Shown here: one piece after another, positions 9,108 through 18,153 of the stretch | How positions within the stretch are numbered: position 1 is the stretch's first letter | Layout: each line of letters starts with the position of its first letter | DNA from: Mycobacterium sp. 050128 | GTDB lineage: Bacteria > Actinomycetota > Actinomycetes > Mycobacteriales > Mycobacteriaceae | Assembly (NCBI RefSeq): GCF_036409155.1 | Contig: NZ_JAZGLW010000006.1 | Span: 124,001 to 188,000 of the forward strand | Direction of reading: 5' to 3' | Length of the DNA: 64,000 nt | Program-made: the position numbers and the translations under genes | Notes under the pieces: model-generated | What the model was told of the DNA's origin: nothing | The model's database searches: none | What the model saw: the letters and a program-made list of their open reading frames with translations, nothing else

Positions 9108-10574
9108 TCAATGCGATTCGATCAATGGCACTTGTTTGGGCTCGGTGTAGGTCAGCAACCCTTCGATGCCGCACTCGCGACCTATGCCGCTGTGACGGAA
9201 GCCGCCGAACGGCGCATCGAAGCTTCCGCCCTCGCCGTTGACGAGCACCATCCCGGTTCGCAGGCCCTTGGCGATGCCCAGCGCTCGTTGCGAATTGGCG
9301 CTCCAAATGCTACCTGCGAGGCCGTATTCCGAGTCGTTCGCGATGGCCAGGCCTTCGGCGTCGCCGTCATAAGGAATGACGCACACCACCGGTCCGAAGA
9401 TTTCTTCACGAGCAATCCGCATCCCGTTGTCCACTCCGGTGAACACGGTGGGTTCGACGTACCACCCGGTGGCAAGGCCAGGCGGGCGTCCGCCACCGAC
9501 GGTCAGCTTGGCCCCTTCGTCCTGGCCGAGCGCGACGTAGCCCTCGACCCGCTCTCGTTGGCGCTGCGACACCATGGGGCCGATCTCGGTGGCAGGGTCA
9601 GTCGGGTCGCCAACTTTCAGGGAGGCCACCATGTCGCACAATGCATCGGTGAATTCATCTAGCCGCGTACGTGGCACAAGAATGCGGGTCTGATTGGTAC
9701 ACGTTTGACCGCTGTTGCGGAAGGCCGCGTCACGCAAGCCTGCCATGGTCGCTTCGACGTCGGCGTCGTCCAGGATCAGTGCCGCCGACTTGCCGCCCAG
9801 CTCGAGCGTGCAGCGTCGCAGGTCGCGCCCGCAGATCTCGGCGACGCGCCGTCCCGCCGCGGTGGACCCGGTAAAAGCCACCCGGTCGACGTCGCGGTGA
9901 CTGATCAGGTGCTCCCCGGCTCCCCGGTCACCAGGGACGACGTTGAGCACGCCCGGCGGAAGGCCCGCCTCGTCGAAGACCTCCGCGAGCACGAGTCCGT
10001 CGATCGCCGTCTCCGGTGACGGCTTGGCGACCACGGTGCATCCAGCGGCCAACGCCGGCGCGATCTTCATCAGCATTAACGCCTGCGGATAGTTCCACGG
10101 AGCGATCGCCGCTACCACGCCGGCCGGGTCATGGATCACCGTGGCCGGCAGGCTGAGTTCCGTGCGCTGCTGCTCGATCTCAAACCGCCCGGCGAGAGCG
10201 GTGAAGTACGCCAGGATGTGTTGCGCTATCGGCCCTTGAGCGTTATGCGAGAAGGTGATCGGACTGCCCATCTCATCCGTGATGAGGTACGCGAGTTCGC
10301 TGGCTCGTTCGGCGAAGATCTCGCCCGCGCGTTGTAGATATCTGGCGCGTTCGGTGATCGGCAGCCCAGACCACGCGCCGTCATCGAAGGTGCGTCGGGC
10401 GGCCGCTACCGCACGATCCATGTCCTCCGGTGTTCCGTCCGGCGCATGTCCGACGACCTTGAGCGAGGCCGGCGAGACGATGTCGCGCGGTGCGCCGGTC
10501 GACGCGACCCACTGGCCGTCGACGAAGATCGCGTCGCGCTGACGCTCACCGCGCTCAGGGCGACGAGTTGACAT
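9108..10574 (-). CDS. NAD(P)-dependent aldehyde dehydrogenase
   Basis: A 488-residue ALDH-superfamily enzyme of normal length. The nucleotide-binding segment is FTGSTAAG. The general base is Glu258 in LELGGKSA, and the catalytic nucleophile is Cys292 in GQTCTNQTR. GGTGAGGTAGG upstream of the ATG is a plausible ribosome site. It is the first gene of a minus-strand pair with the amidohydrolase at 7770. It would oxidise an aldehyde to its acid in the same pathway as the P450 and alcohol dehydrogenase. The substrate is not deducible. Confidence 0.93.
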   Translation of the reverse strand: MSTRRPERGERQRDAIFVDGQWVASTGAPRDIVSPASLKVVGHAPDGTPEDMDRAVAAARRTFDDGAWSGLPITERARYLQRAGEIFAERASELAYLITDEMGSPITFSHNAQGPIAQHILAYFTALAGRFEIEQQRTELSLPATVIHDPAGVVAAIAPWNYPQALMLMKIAPALAAGCTVVAKPSPETAIDGLVLAEVFDEAGLPPGVLNVVPGDRGAGEHLISHRDVDRVAFTGSTAAGRRVAEICGRDLRRCTLELGGKSAALILDDADVEATMAGLRDAAFRNSGQTCTNQTRILVPRTRLDEFTDALCDMVASLKVGDPTDPATEIGPMVSQRQRERVEGYVALGQDEGAKLTVGGGRPPGLATGWYVEPTVFTGVDNGMRIAREEIFGPVVCVIPYDGDAEGLAIANDSEYGLAGSIWSANSQRALGIAKGLRTGMVLVNGEGGSFDAPFGGFRHSGIGRECGIEGLLTYTEPKQVPLIESH

Positions 10575-11176
10575 TTCTTACCTACCTCACCAGATCGATT
10601 AGGTCACGCGATGTCGACGTCCGCCGCCTGTAGTCGCATCGCGAGCCGCCAGGTAGCGAATGCGCTGCCCCCGAGCCGAATGGTCACTGCTGGTGCGGTT
10701 GTCTTGTTGGCCGTTACGACATGTGGCTCGCGTCGACGGTCGGCGCCTCGCCTTTGCGCGATGTGATCACTAGCTTCACCGCGCGGACAAGCATGGTCAA
10801 GACAGATGGGTGGTGGCGGTACTGCTCTGCTTAGTGGCCGCAGGTGGGATAGCCAACACCCGGCGGGTAAAGGATCGAGCGCGATCCTTGGCTACGAAAA
10901 GATATGCAAGATAACGTGTTCGGGAGGCCGGGCCGATCGTCCAGGAGCACGGGCGCCATCGTGGCTGTCGAGTGTCCAATCCACACGCATGCCGGGTGAA
11001 GCAGGTGCTAACGCAACCACGATGGTGGAGTTCGCGGTGGATAGCGTCGCCATGAGACCGCCATCGATATCCCGCTCGTCTGCTCGCAGGCGGCCACGGC
11101 CATGGCGTACAAGGTGAACGCAACGGAGGTGCAGCATGGTGTTCGTACGTCTCGACCGGGGTGAAACCAAAGCTCG
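10575..11176. other. Intergenic stretch between divergent genes, no gene recognised
   Basis: About 600 bases separating the minus-strand aldehyde dehydrogenase from the plus-strand enolase-superfamily gene. Only short frames are present. One plus-strand frame of about 38 codons ending near 11163 contains TAIDIPLVCSQAATAMAYK. It looks protein-like but cannot be assigned and may be a remnant. The promoters of both flanking genes must lie here. I could not identify a convincing operator. Confidence 0.4.
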
Positions 11177-12367
11177 ATGGCAGGCTGGCGCGGCGTGACA
11201 GTGACAGACGCGACAGTCTCGCTCACGACCGAGCCTGCGTTACTGGCGTCACACGTGGTGCTGGTGGAATCACGACACCTGGCTATCCCCACCGGAGTCC
11301 GGTCCTTTCTGCTTCCGGACGGACGTTGGACTCCCACGGATCTCCCCGCCGTGGTGATCCGCGTTACCGACGACGACGGCGTGCAGGGATTCTCCCTGCT
11401 GTGGTTTCAGCGTTCGGTCCAAGCACTCCCAGTCGAGGCGGCCTTACGGAACATCGCCAACGAGGTGTCTAATCACGTGTTGAGCGACCTGGCGGGAATC
11501 GACCGTGCTATCCGCGGTGCGACGACCTTTCTCGGCACTCAGGGCGTGAACGCCTTCGCCGCCTCCGGTCTCAAGATGGCCGTCGAGGACCTGGTGTGCC
11601 GTCGTCGCAACGCCAGCTTGGCCGACATCCTCGGGCGCACACGCGACCGTGTGCGCGCCTACCGGACCGGACTCATGCTGGACGCCTCGGTCGACGAACT
11701 GATCGAAGAAGCCGCGGCCAGTCACGCTCGAGGTGTCCGCGCAATGAAGATGATCGTCGGCAAGCCCACGATCGACGAAGACGTCGATAGGATCCAGGCG
11801 GTGAGAAGTAGCCTGCCCGCCGACACGACGTTGATGGTGGACGCGTTGCAGCGCTGGCACTGTGCCGACACCGCCTTGCTGGCTGCCGAGCGATTCTCCG
11901 ACTTCGATCTGCGATGGATCGAGGACCCGCTGGCGCACGGCGACCGTCTGGGTTACCGCTCGCTGGCTCAACGATCCCCGGTCCCGATCGCGACTGGCGA
12001 AGCGCTCTTCACGCGTGCGGATCTCGACGGACTTCTCGTTGACGGCATTCGTTACCTCGTCGGTGAGCCCGAACGTGTTGGGGGATTGTGCGCGTGGAAG
12101 AACATCGCCGAAGCCGCACATGACTCCGGCGCCGCCATGTTGCCGCATCTGTATCCGCATGTGTCGGCGCAATTGCTTGCTACGCTTCGACAGGAGGAGG
12201 TTTGGCTGGAATACGTGCCTTGGTTCGATGCGCTGGTCGTCGAGGAGTTGGCATTGTCTGCTGATGGCACTTTCGAAGTGGGATCAGCCGCCGGATCCGG
12301 GTTCACGCCGTGTCCAGACGGGCTAGAGCGGTTCGCGTGCGGATCGTGGCACCGGCTGACCTGCTAG
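11177..12367 (+). CDS. Enolase-superfamily enzyme (mandelate racemase/muconate lactonizing type)
   Basis: A 396-residue member of the enolase superfamily. The barrel carries a lysine in MKMIVGK (about 191-196). The three acidic metal ligands are Asp222 (LMVDALQRW), Glu249 (RWIEDPL) and Glu275 (ATGEALF). A histidine is at about 324 (LPHLYPH). These are the catalytic residues expected of mandelate-racemase-group dehydratases or racemases. The start is uncertain: ATG 11177 and GTG 11189 are both possible, and neither has a strong ribosome site. It would abstract a proton alpha to a carboxylate. The gene stands alone on the plus strand. Confidence 0.88.
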   Translation: MAGWRGVTVTDATVSLTTEPALLASHVVLVESRHLAIPTGVRSFLLPDGRWTPTDLPAVVIRVTDDDGVQGFSLLWFQRSVQALPVEAALRNIANEVSNHVLSDLAGIDRAIRGATTFLGTQGVNAFAASGLKMAVEDLVCRRRNASLADILGRTRDRVRAYRTGLMLDASVDELIEEAAASHARGVRAMKMIVGKPTIDEDVDRIQAVRSSLPADTTLMVDALQRWHCADTALLAAERFSDFDLRWIEDPLAHGDRLGYRSLAQRSPVPIATGEALFTRADLDGLLVDGIRYLVGEPERVGGLCAWKNIAEAAHDSGAAMLPHLYPHVSAQLLATLRQEEVWLEYVPWFDALVVEELALSADGTFEVGSAAGSGFTPCPDGLERFACGSWHRLTC

Positions 12368-12480
12368 CCGGCCTGGCGCCACAGGTCGGATCGAGTATCG
12401 CGATGAACGAAACACTCTGCAGTGAACTGGATTTCGCGGTTCTAACGGTCATTGCGCACGTTCAGCCCAACCGCTAAATG

Positions 12481-12496
12481 GTGGTAGCACTACCAC
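12481..12496. promoter_or_regulatory. Orphan palindrome resembling a GntR-type operator
   Basis: The sequence GTGGTAG-CA-CTACCAC is a perfect inverted repeat with 7-base arms and a 2-base centre. TGGT...ACCA arms are typical of GntR/FadR-family operators. No intact regulator gene of that family lies beside it. The nearest downstream open frame is the 36-codon one at 12776, so the site may have outlived its gene. Confidence 0.5.
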
Positions 12497-12775
12497 GTCA
12501 AACAGTGCTAATTCTTTTGACAGTGCGCTCGCCAGGACGGTGCAATCGAATGATGGCAACACCTTTCGTGGTAGCCGATGGAGGAGAAGTGTCGAGTCGG
12601 TGAAGTGAAGCCGATCCATCGGATCGACCTCACCGACGGGTTATCATGTCCGGCCGACACTGCGCTCCAAGGTGCGGACTTCCGGACCCACAATCGAAAC
12701 TGCTGGACCGCAGGATGATTCATTGCAATGTCCGGCCCGTGCCGGCATCGCATCAGTGGTGTGAGGAGTGAGTAT

Positions 12776-12886
12776 ATGGATTTTGGCCCCGACTATGACA
12801 TCAGTGATGAACTGGAATACGTCATGAACTGGTTCCCGTGGACTCTGCGTGGGGTCTATCCGCCACCAACGCACCCGCCGGAATGA
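12776..12886 (+). CDS. Short ORF, 36 residues, unknown
   Basis: ATG at 12776 follows GTGAGGAGTGAGT, a good ribosome site, and reads 36 residues to TGA 12884-12886. The acidic and aromatic start (MDFGPDYDISDELEY) and the VMNWFPW segment look like the N-terminus of a longer protein rather than random translation. I infer either a truncated gene whose remainder was lost in the decayed DNA downstream, or a genuine micropeptide. The palindrome at 12481 lies about 280 bases upstream. The family is not recognised. Confidence 0.35.
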   Translation: MDFGPDYDISDELEYVMNWFPWTLRGVYPPPTHPPE

Positions 12887-13013
12887 GACTCCGCAGAGGA
12901 CACTCCCCAATGGTCGCCTGGACCTCTGCGGTCCCGTCCCCTGCGCGAGGGGACTTCAGCCCCGTCGTGGCGGCCTCCGCCCGCGGACCACTGTGTCCCA
13001 TTAGGGCAGGGCG

Positions 13014-13189
13014 ACCACTACCCTGCGGCACTGGCGGCATGTGGGAGCGGGCGCGGTCCCCCCTCATTCAAGCTTGGTCGACGGGTGATGTACCGCCGTG
13101 CCGATGTCGAAAAGTGGCTAGAGCAGGCGGAGTCACCGCTTCAGCCTCCAGCATCAACAGCTCCCACCGGACCAAATCGATACCTATGA
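13014..13189 (+). pseudogene. Excisionase-like HTH protein remnant
   Basis: The plus strand encodes TTTLRHWRHVGAG (from 13014). After a one-base shift near 13050 it encodes GPPSFKLGRRVMYRRADVEK, continuing with WLEQAESP to a stop at 13187-13189. This order (LRxWRxxGxGPxxxKLGRRVxYRRxDVxxWL) is the MerR-like helix-turn-helix of phage and integrative-element excisionases. The start and first helix are not recoverable. It suggests that an integrated element once sat here. The overlapping minus-strand frame at 13068-13343 is taken as its shadow. Confidence 0.55.
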
Positions 13190-13540
13190 TCACGGCCGGG
13201 TCGTCAGGTTCAAGGCCTTCGGCTCGAATCGCCTCGCGTTCAGTGTTGTCCATGCCGGCTTGGACGAATACCGGTGACCATCGGTTCCTCAGCGCGGGTA
13301 CCAGTTCTCCGGAAGCCACCCGACTTCTTCCCCGGAGGACCACCCGACTTCGCCAAATAATCTGCTCCTCTTCGCTACATTGCGAACGTGGCGCTGTCCG
13401 ACATCACCCGGGAATCAGTCCTGCAAGCGATGCGGGCGAAGGACGAGCGTGCGCTCGGCTTGCGTACGCCGCGCGCTTCGTGTTACCGCTCTCTCACCTG
13501 ACTGGACGACGCCGCTTCTCTCATAATACGTGCCAAAGGT

Positions 13541-14068
13541 GTGCAATTGGTGGGAGACACCGCCCGTCGGTCGCCAGCTTACGGCCTACGACGAGATGCG
13601 TCGAAAGGTCACGGTCGCCGGACAAACGGGACCCTGTTCGTGTCGAGCGGTTTGAGCTTCACTGGTTACACCGATGGGCAGAGCAAGGAAGTCGTCGAGG
13701 GAATGCTCTCCACCGGAGACACCGGACACTTCGACGAAACGGGCATGTGGTCCATCGACGGGCGCGACGATGACATGATCGTTTTCGGCGGAGAGAATGT
13801 CTTCCCACTCGAAGTCGAGAACCTTCTCGACGGCCACCCGGATATCGTCGAGGCCGCGGTCATCGGCGTCAACGACGCCGAGTTGGGAAAACGACTGCGC
13901 GCCTTCGTCGTTGCGCGCTCAACCCCGAGCCTGAACGATGAAGAGCTGAAATCCTATGTTCGGTCTCGTCTTGCCCGGCACAAGGTGCCGCGCGATGTGC
14001 TGTTCGTGGACGCGTTGCCACGCAACGAGACCGGGAAACTTCTGAGGGCTCAGCTGACGGATACTTGA
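13541..14068 (+). pseudogene. Acyl-CoA ligase C-terminal remnant (FadD2-like)
   Basis: The C-terminal third of an AMP-forming acyl-CoA ligase without its N-terminal two thirds. Visible are GTLFVSSGLSFTGY, the hinge region STGDTGHFDETGMW, DGRDDDMIVFGGENVFPLEV, and the closing LPRNETGKLLRAQL with the catalytic lysine. The upstream sequence (KGVQLVGDTARR) may be a degraded piece of the preceding domain, but no adenylate-binding core is present within 1 kb. It cannot be an active ligase. It is not part of the ligase at the window start, which has different sequence. Confidence 0.75.
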
Positions 14069-14694
14069 GAAGGACAGGGGGCCACATCACGAAAGAAGGC
14101 TGCCGCTATGACTGAGCAGGCCGAATTGGCCATGGGCGTGCGTTTGTCTGCGACGCCGAAAGGATAGTCATGGACCTGGCAGCTGTGTGGCCGCTACGAG
14201 TACCGAAAGTGCTTGGCGCACAGCGCAACCCCTGGCCATTTGGTTTCCTCGGCCGTCATCTCTGACGAGCGTGCCCGCCCCCTGCGGATTGCAGCCCGAT
14301 ACACCGCAGGAAAGCGCTAGGGCTCCGTACTCGTCAAAGCTGGCGGGCTGAGGATCGCCGAATAAGCCCGACCCGCGGCGGTTGGCGCGGCGTTTCGCAT
14401 ATGCCCCCAACCGGGGGTGGGTCGCCTTGGTCCAGGATGAGCGGTCACATCTTTCGGCGCTGTCGGTTCGTTGTCCGCTTCGGCTGCTGGCGGTGACCGC
14501 GATTGCCTCCATCGGGTGGCCCAAAGAGTCTGCGGTACGCCTTGGTATTCATGCCTATCTCTTCACCCGTTGACCGTCGAGATCGACAGGCGCAAGGCAG
14601 AGTTGATGTAGTCCAGCTCTGGCCATCTGCGGGTCGCAAGTCATGGTCTTCGGTCATCTTGGTGCTTTGGTTCTCCACCTTGGGTTTGAATGCG
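14069..14694. other. Non-coding or degraded stretch
   Basis: About 625 bases with only short, mutually overlapping frames on both strands and no recognisable family. It lies inside the decayed block between 12.4 and 15.25 kb. I see nothing that I can name. Confidence 0.4.
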
Positions 14695-15240
14695 CTAGAA
14701 GCGCCTTGAACGACGCCCGCTTGTTGGTGGGACGTAGATGCGCTTGAGAGCTATATCAGCGTTCATGCCGTCAATACCAAGTGCGACAACGTAACCCGCC
14801 ACGAATGTGTACGTATTGCCCGCCGCCAGCAGCTTGTCGATTGGCGGAAAGTAGTGCGCGGCAAAGTATCGCTCACGGTCGCGTTGGTATCCAATGGTCG
14901 GCGCGGGTCTGCGGATTGCAATTCGGCGATTGTCCCACTGGCTACCGACATCCTTCGGCAAGTCGCGCACAGTAGCCTCTCGGCCTTGGCGTCTGACCCC
15001 TCATCGGTGGCGGGAAACCGAGACCGCTGACCAGTTAGGCCATACCATCCAATCCGCCGGTGCCGGCATGTTGCCCTCGGAGTCATCGGTGTTGATGACC
15101 AGGTCAACCAGCCGCGGTCGTAGTCGAAGTTGTGGTCGGCCACGCCGAAGTCCAACTTGTTGTTGGCCCACGGCCAGCAGGTGGCGCTGTCCACCCGCTA
15201 GGCGCCGGTGTGCTGGTCGCCGGGTGTGGAGCGACAGCTC
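14695..15240 (-). pseudogene. Frameshifted remnant of an unidentified protein
   Basis: Three consecutive minus-strand frames read as parts of one protein. WPWANNKLDFGVADHNFDYD comes first (frame ending 14763). DLVINTDDSEGNMPAPADW then follows in the frame that stops at 15001, and RERYFAAHYFPPIDKLLAAG in the frame that stops at 14695, ending IYVPPTSGRRSRRF. The segments have normal amino-acid composition and adjoin in order, so at least two frameshifts have broken one gene. I do not recognise the family. Its 5' end abuts the promoter of the acyl-CoA dehydrogenase at 15308. Confidence 0.4.
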
Positions 15241-15251
15241 CCGCATCTGTG

Positions 15252-15267
15252 CTATACAGTCGTACAG
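15252..15267. promoter_or_regulatory. TetR-type operator candidate, site 1 (CTRTAC-N4-GTAYAG)
   Basis: CTATACAGTCGTACAG, a 6-4-6 inverted repeat 40 bases before the GTG start of the acyl-CoA dehydrogenase. It is one of seven copies between 15.25 and 29.82 kb. Confidence 0.75.
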
Positions 15268-15307
15268 TGTCTTGTCACCCCCGGGCTGACCACCATGAGG
15301 AGGTGCC

Positions 15308-16486
15308 GTGCAGCTGCACTTCGATGCCGATGTCGAAGCCTTTCGGGCTGAATTTGTGGACTTCTTGACCGAGCACCTGCCTAACGAAGCCGAAGCCGCG
15401 GGGCAGCGCCCTCGCTCTAGTGCCGACGTTCCGCCGTGGGCCCGTCGGTGGCAACGCCTCCTATTCGACAACGGGTGGCTGCAGCCCGGTTATCCGCCTG
15501 CCTTTGGCGGTCGGAATGCGACGGTTGTCGAGCAGTACGTGTACTTCCAGGAGTTGTCAAGAAGGCGCATCTATCAAACATTCAACCCGCAGGGTGTCGG
15601 GATCATCGCCGCATCGCTGATCCAGCACGGCACCACCGATCAGCATGCACGCTGGGCGGTGCCCATTTTGCGGGCCGAGATCGTTGCCGCCCTGGGGATG
15701 AGCGAACCCGGAGCTGGTTCGGATCTCGCGTCGCTGCGTACGCGAGCGGTGCGCGAAGGGGACCATTTCGTGGTCAACGGGCAGAAGGTGTGGACGTCGG
15801 GAGCACACGACGCAGACGTTCTGTTCACCTTGGTCCGCACCGACGCTTCCGCGCCCAAGCACAAGGGGATCAGCGTCCTGTTGATTCCGACTGACACGCC
15901 GGGGGTGACGCGACGTCCGTTCGCCTCGGCGTGTGGGCTCGACGATGTTGACTTCAACGAGGTGTTCTTCTCCGACGCACGGGTGCCCGCCGACAATCTT
16001 GTGGGCAACTTGAACGAGGGCTGGACGGTCGCCAATTCCTCACTCGGTCACGAACGGACCTTGTTGTGGCTCAGCTACGCCGATCGGCTGCAGGAGTTTC
16101 TCGATGACTGGACACCGAGCAGCGCCGTCGACCGTGACGCCTACGCAACTCTCGCCATGGACACGTGGTCGCTACTCCTTCTCGGATCCGCAGAGCTGGC
16201 GCGCGATGCCCGCGGGGCTGCCGACCCCGCGTCGATGTCGGTTCTCAAACTGCTTGGCTCGGAGGCTATTCAAACAGCGGCACATGCGGCGCTCACGACC
16301 GCTGGCGTCGAGGGGCTGCGTCATTCGGGCCAAACCAGTCCGTTCTCGCCTTATCATCTGGAGGCCTACACCAGCAACTGGTTCGACCGGTACCTGCGCA
16401 GCTTTGGTGCCACCATCGCTGGCGGTACCTCCGAGATTCAGCGCAACATCATCGCCCAGCGCGTCCTCGGATTGCCGCGCGGATAG
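15308..16486 (+). CDS. Acyl-CoA dehydrogenase family protein
   Basis: A 392-residue flavoprotein of the acyl-CoA dehydrogenase family. The N-terminal helical domain is followed by the FAD/substrate motif ALGMSEPGAGSDLAS, then the beta domain with VNGQKVWTSGAHDAD. The C-terminal helical domain ends with the FAD-contacting AGGTSEIQRNIIAQRVLGLPRG. GTG at 15308 is chosen because ATGAGGAGGTG lies just upstream. No catalytic glutamate is obvious at the usual place, so the chain position oxidised is unclear. It is led by operator site 1 and would insert an alpha-beta double bond in a CoA-linked intermediate. Confidence 0.93.
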   Translation: MQLHFDADVEAFRAEFVDFLTEHLPNEAEAAGQRPRSSADVPPWARRWQRLLFDNGWLQPGYPPAFGGRNATVVEQYVYFQELSRRRIYQTFNPQGVGIIAASLIQHGTTDQHARWAVPILRAEIVAALGMSEPGAGSDLASLRTRAVREGDHFVVNGQKVWTSGAHDADVLFTLVRTDASAPKHKGISVLLIPTDTPGVTRRPFASACGLDDVDFNEVFFSDARVPADNLVGNLNEGWTVANSSLGHERTLLWLSYADRLQEFLDDWTPSSAVDRDAYATLAMDTWSLLLLGSAELARDARGAADPASMSVLKLLGSEAIQTAAHAALTTAGVEGLRHSGQTSPFSPYHLEAYTSNWFDRYLRSFGATIAGGTSEIQRNIIAQRVLGLPRG

Positions 16487-16552
16487 ATGCAATTGCTCCA
16501 GTGACCGGGTGTGCGAATGTGTTTGGTGCTTTTTGAGTTCGGCCACTGGCGC

Positions 16553-17368
16553 TTAGCCGAACTGTGTGATCCCACCGTCGACGACGAGTGACTGCGCGGT
16601 GATGTAGGCGGACTCCGCGCTCAGCATGAAGACTGTTGCGTAAGCGATGTCCCACGCACTGGCCTGGCGGCCGAGCGGCCAACGGATCTTCGTCCTCCCG
16701 GTTACAGTGCTATCGCCGACGCGGCCGAGCGGGGTGTCGACTGGACCGGGAATGACGTAGTTCGCCCGGATGCGCCGCTGTGCTCCTTCGAGGGCCACAT
16801 GACGAGTGAGTCCGAACAGGGCCGCCTTACTGGAGTCGTAGGCGGGAAATCGGGTGCCTGCCTTCAGTCCGGCGGCCGAGCCGATGAACACGAATGCCCC
16901 GTCGTCGTCGAGCAGGGGCATCGCGGCCCGGGCTATCAGGAAGTGCGACCGCACGTTGACTGCGAAGATGTCGTCCCACAGTTCGGGTGTTGTGCCCTCT
17001 AGTCCTTTGCCTTCTCCGTACCCGACGTTGGCAACCACGCCGTCAATGCCGGCCAGCTTCTCGTTTGCTTCCTCGACGAGTCGCTTGCACGCGCTGGCAT
17101 CGCGAACATCTGCGACGACAGTCACTGCCGGGGAATTGCCCTCCTGCTCAATGAGATCCGCGGTGTGAGCCGCGGCATCCGCGTCGACGTCGACACAGGC
17201 GACGCGTGCGCCTTCCCGGGCGCATAGCACGGCGATTGCGCGACCATTGCCGATGGTGACCTCAGGGTCGGGCGATGGCCGCGTTCCCGCGCCGACCACG
17301 ATGATGCGCCGGCCCTGGAGGCGCCCACGCCCAGCAGCAGTGCCAGCTGATTCGGGAGCAAGGGTCAT
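16553..17368 (-). CDS. SDR-family oxidoreductase with unusual glycine-motif insertion
   Basis: A 271-residue short-chain dehydrogenase. Catalytic Ser, Tyr and Lys are visible in GSAAGLKAG and AYDSSKAALFG; the C-terminal substrate loop and VVDGGITQFG end are typical. The nucleotide-binding turn is odd: VGAGTRPSPDPEVTIGNGRA has about seven extra residues inside the TGxxxGxG motif. ATG 17368 is preferred over the longer frame, because the upstream 43 codons overlap operator site 2 and look non-coding. It is divergent from the gene at 17413. It probably oxidises a hydroxyl in the regulon's pathway. Confidence 0.88.
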   Translation of the reverse strand: MTLAPESAGTAAGRGRLQGRRIIVVGAGTRPSPDPEVTIGNGRAIAVLCAREGARVACVDVDADAAAHTADLIEQEGNSPAVTVVADVRDASACKRLVEEANEKLAGIDGVVANVGYGEGKGLEGTTPELWDDIFAVNVRSHFLIARAAMPLLDDDGAFVFIGSAAGLKAGTRFPAYDSSKAALFGLTRHVALEGAQRRIRANYVIPGPVDTPLGRVGDSTVTGRTKIRWPLGRQASAWDIAYATVFMLSAESAYITAQSLVVDGGITQFG

Positions 17369-17389
17369 AGGCCGAACGTAGCACCGATG

Positions 17390-17405
17390 CTGTACATCTG
17401 TACAG
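17390..17405. promoter_or_regulatory. TetR-type operator candidate, site 2
   Basis: CTGTACATCTGTACAG has the same 6-4-6 geometry and perfect arms. It lies between divergent starts, 21 bases before the SDR ATG (17368) and 7 bases before ATG 17413. The plus-strand transcript is therefore probably leaderless or starts within the site. Confidence 0.72.
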
Positions 17406-17412
17406 TCGTTAT

Positions 17413-18042
17413 ATGACTGTGGATGCTCGCACTGGCGACGGCTCCCGCCTGGCGCCCCTCTCGAACGATCAGTGGGGGGCTGAACATGTGGACGCATTGC
17501 GCGATGCCTTCCCGGACAAGGCCATTGCCGCGTTCCAGCAGCCGGGTCTTACACCCAACGTGCTGGCCACGATGCTGCACCACCCTGCGCTGGCTGGTCC
17601 GTTCAATCGGTTCGGCAACGTGCTGTTGCAACAACCCGCTATCGGCCACCGCGCTCGTGAATTGATGCTGTTGCGGGTCGCGTGGCGTACCCGCGCCCAG
17701 TACGAGTGGGTGCATCACGTCCGGCTTGCCGAACGCTACGGCCTGACACCAGGCGATATCGCCGCGATCGCGTCAGGTACCTCCGAATCGTGGACACCTC
17801 TGGAACGCGACCTGGTCGCGGCAGCCGACGAACTTCTGGACCACTACCGCATCGAGGCGGATACCTGGAGCCGTCTTGCCGAAGTGCTCGATGAGCGCCA
17901 ACTCGTCGAATTGCCTTTCATTGTCGGCACCTATACGTGCCTGGCCATGGCATTCAACAGCTGGGGTCTGCAAGTCGAGGACGGCGTCGACACGAGCGGC
18001 GTGCCGCCACTGCCAACTTCCCCCTTCATGCCGTCGCCTTGA
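17413..18042 (+). CDS. Carboxymuconolactone-decarboxylase-family (AhpD-like) protein
   Basis: A 209-residue all-helical CMD-family protein. The core motif region is ELMLLRVAWRTRAQYEWVHH, followed by helices with VRLAERYGLTPGDIAAI, as in the gamma-carboxymuconolactone decarboxylase fold. The redox CxxC of AhpD is absent, so a peroxidase-reductase role is unlikely. The start sits 7 bases after operator site 2 with no room for a ribosome site, consistent with a leaderless message. The family includes decarboxylases and uncharacterised catabolic proteins. The function here is unknown but tied to the regulon by its promoter. Confidence 0.82.
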   Translation: MTVDARTGDGSRLAPLSNDQWGAEHVDALRDAFPDKAIAAFQQPGLTPNVLATMLHHPALAGPFNRFGNVLLQQPAIGHRARELMLLRVAWRTRAQYEWVHHVRLAERYGLTPGDIAAIASGTSESWTPLERDLVAAADELLDHYRIEADTWSRLAEVLDERQLVELPFIVGTYTCLAMAFNSWGLQVEDGVDTSGVPPLPTSPFMPSP

Positions 18043-18153
18043 AAGCACGGGAAAAAGGGCGGCAGGTGAGATTCGACTACTTCATCGACGGAGCTGGATG
18101 GGGCCGAAAGCGTACTGGCCAAACTGCTTTCGGACGATCCAAAGCTGACGGAG

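Noticed and set aside
12937-12953. TCCCCT-GCGCG-AGGGGA hairpin as a terminator
   Set aside because: No T-tract follows and no intact gene ends here. Short GC hairpins are common by chance in such DNA.
13068-13343. Minus-strand frame of 91 codons with a protein-like composition
   Set aside because: It lies opposite the excisionase-like remnant, which gives a specific family match, so it is probably a shadow.
13388-13501. LSDITRESVLQAMRAKDER, similar to the start of McrA-like restriction endonucleases
   Set aside because: Only about 15 residues match before the frame becomes unrecognisable. That is not enough to call a restriction gene.
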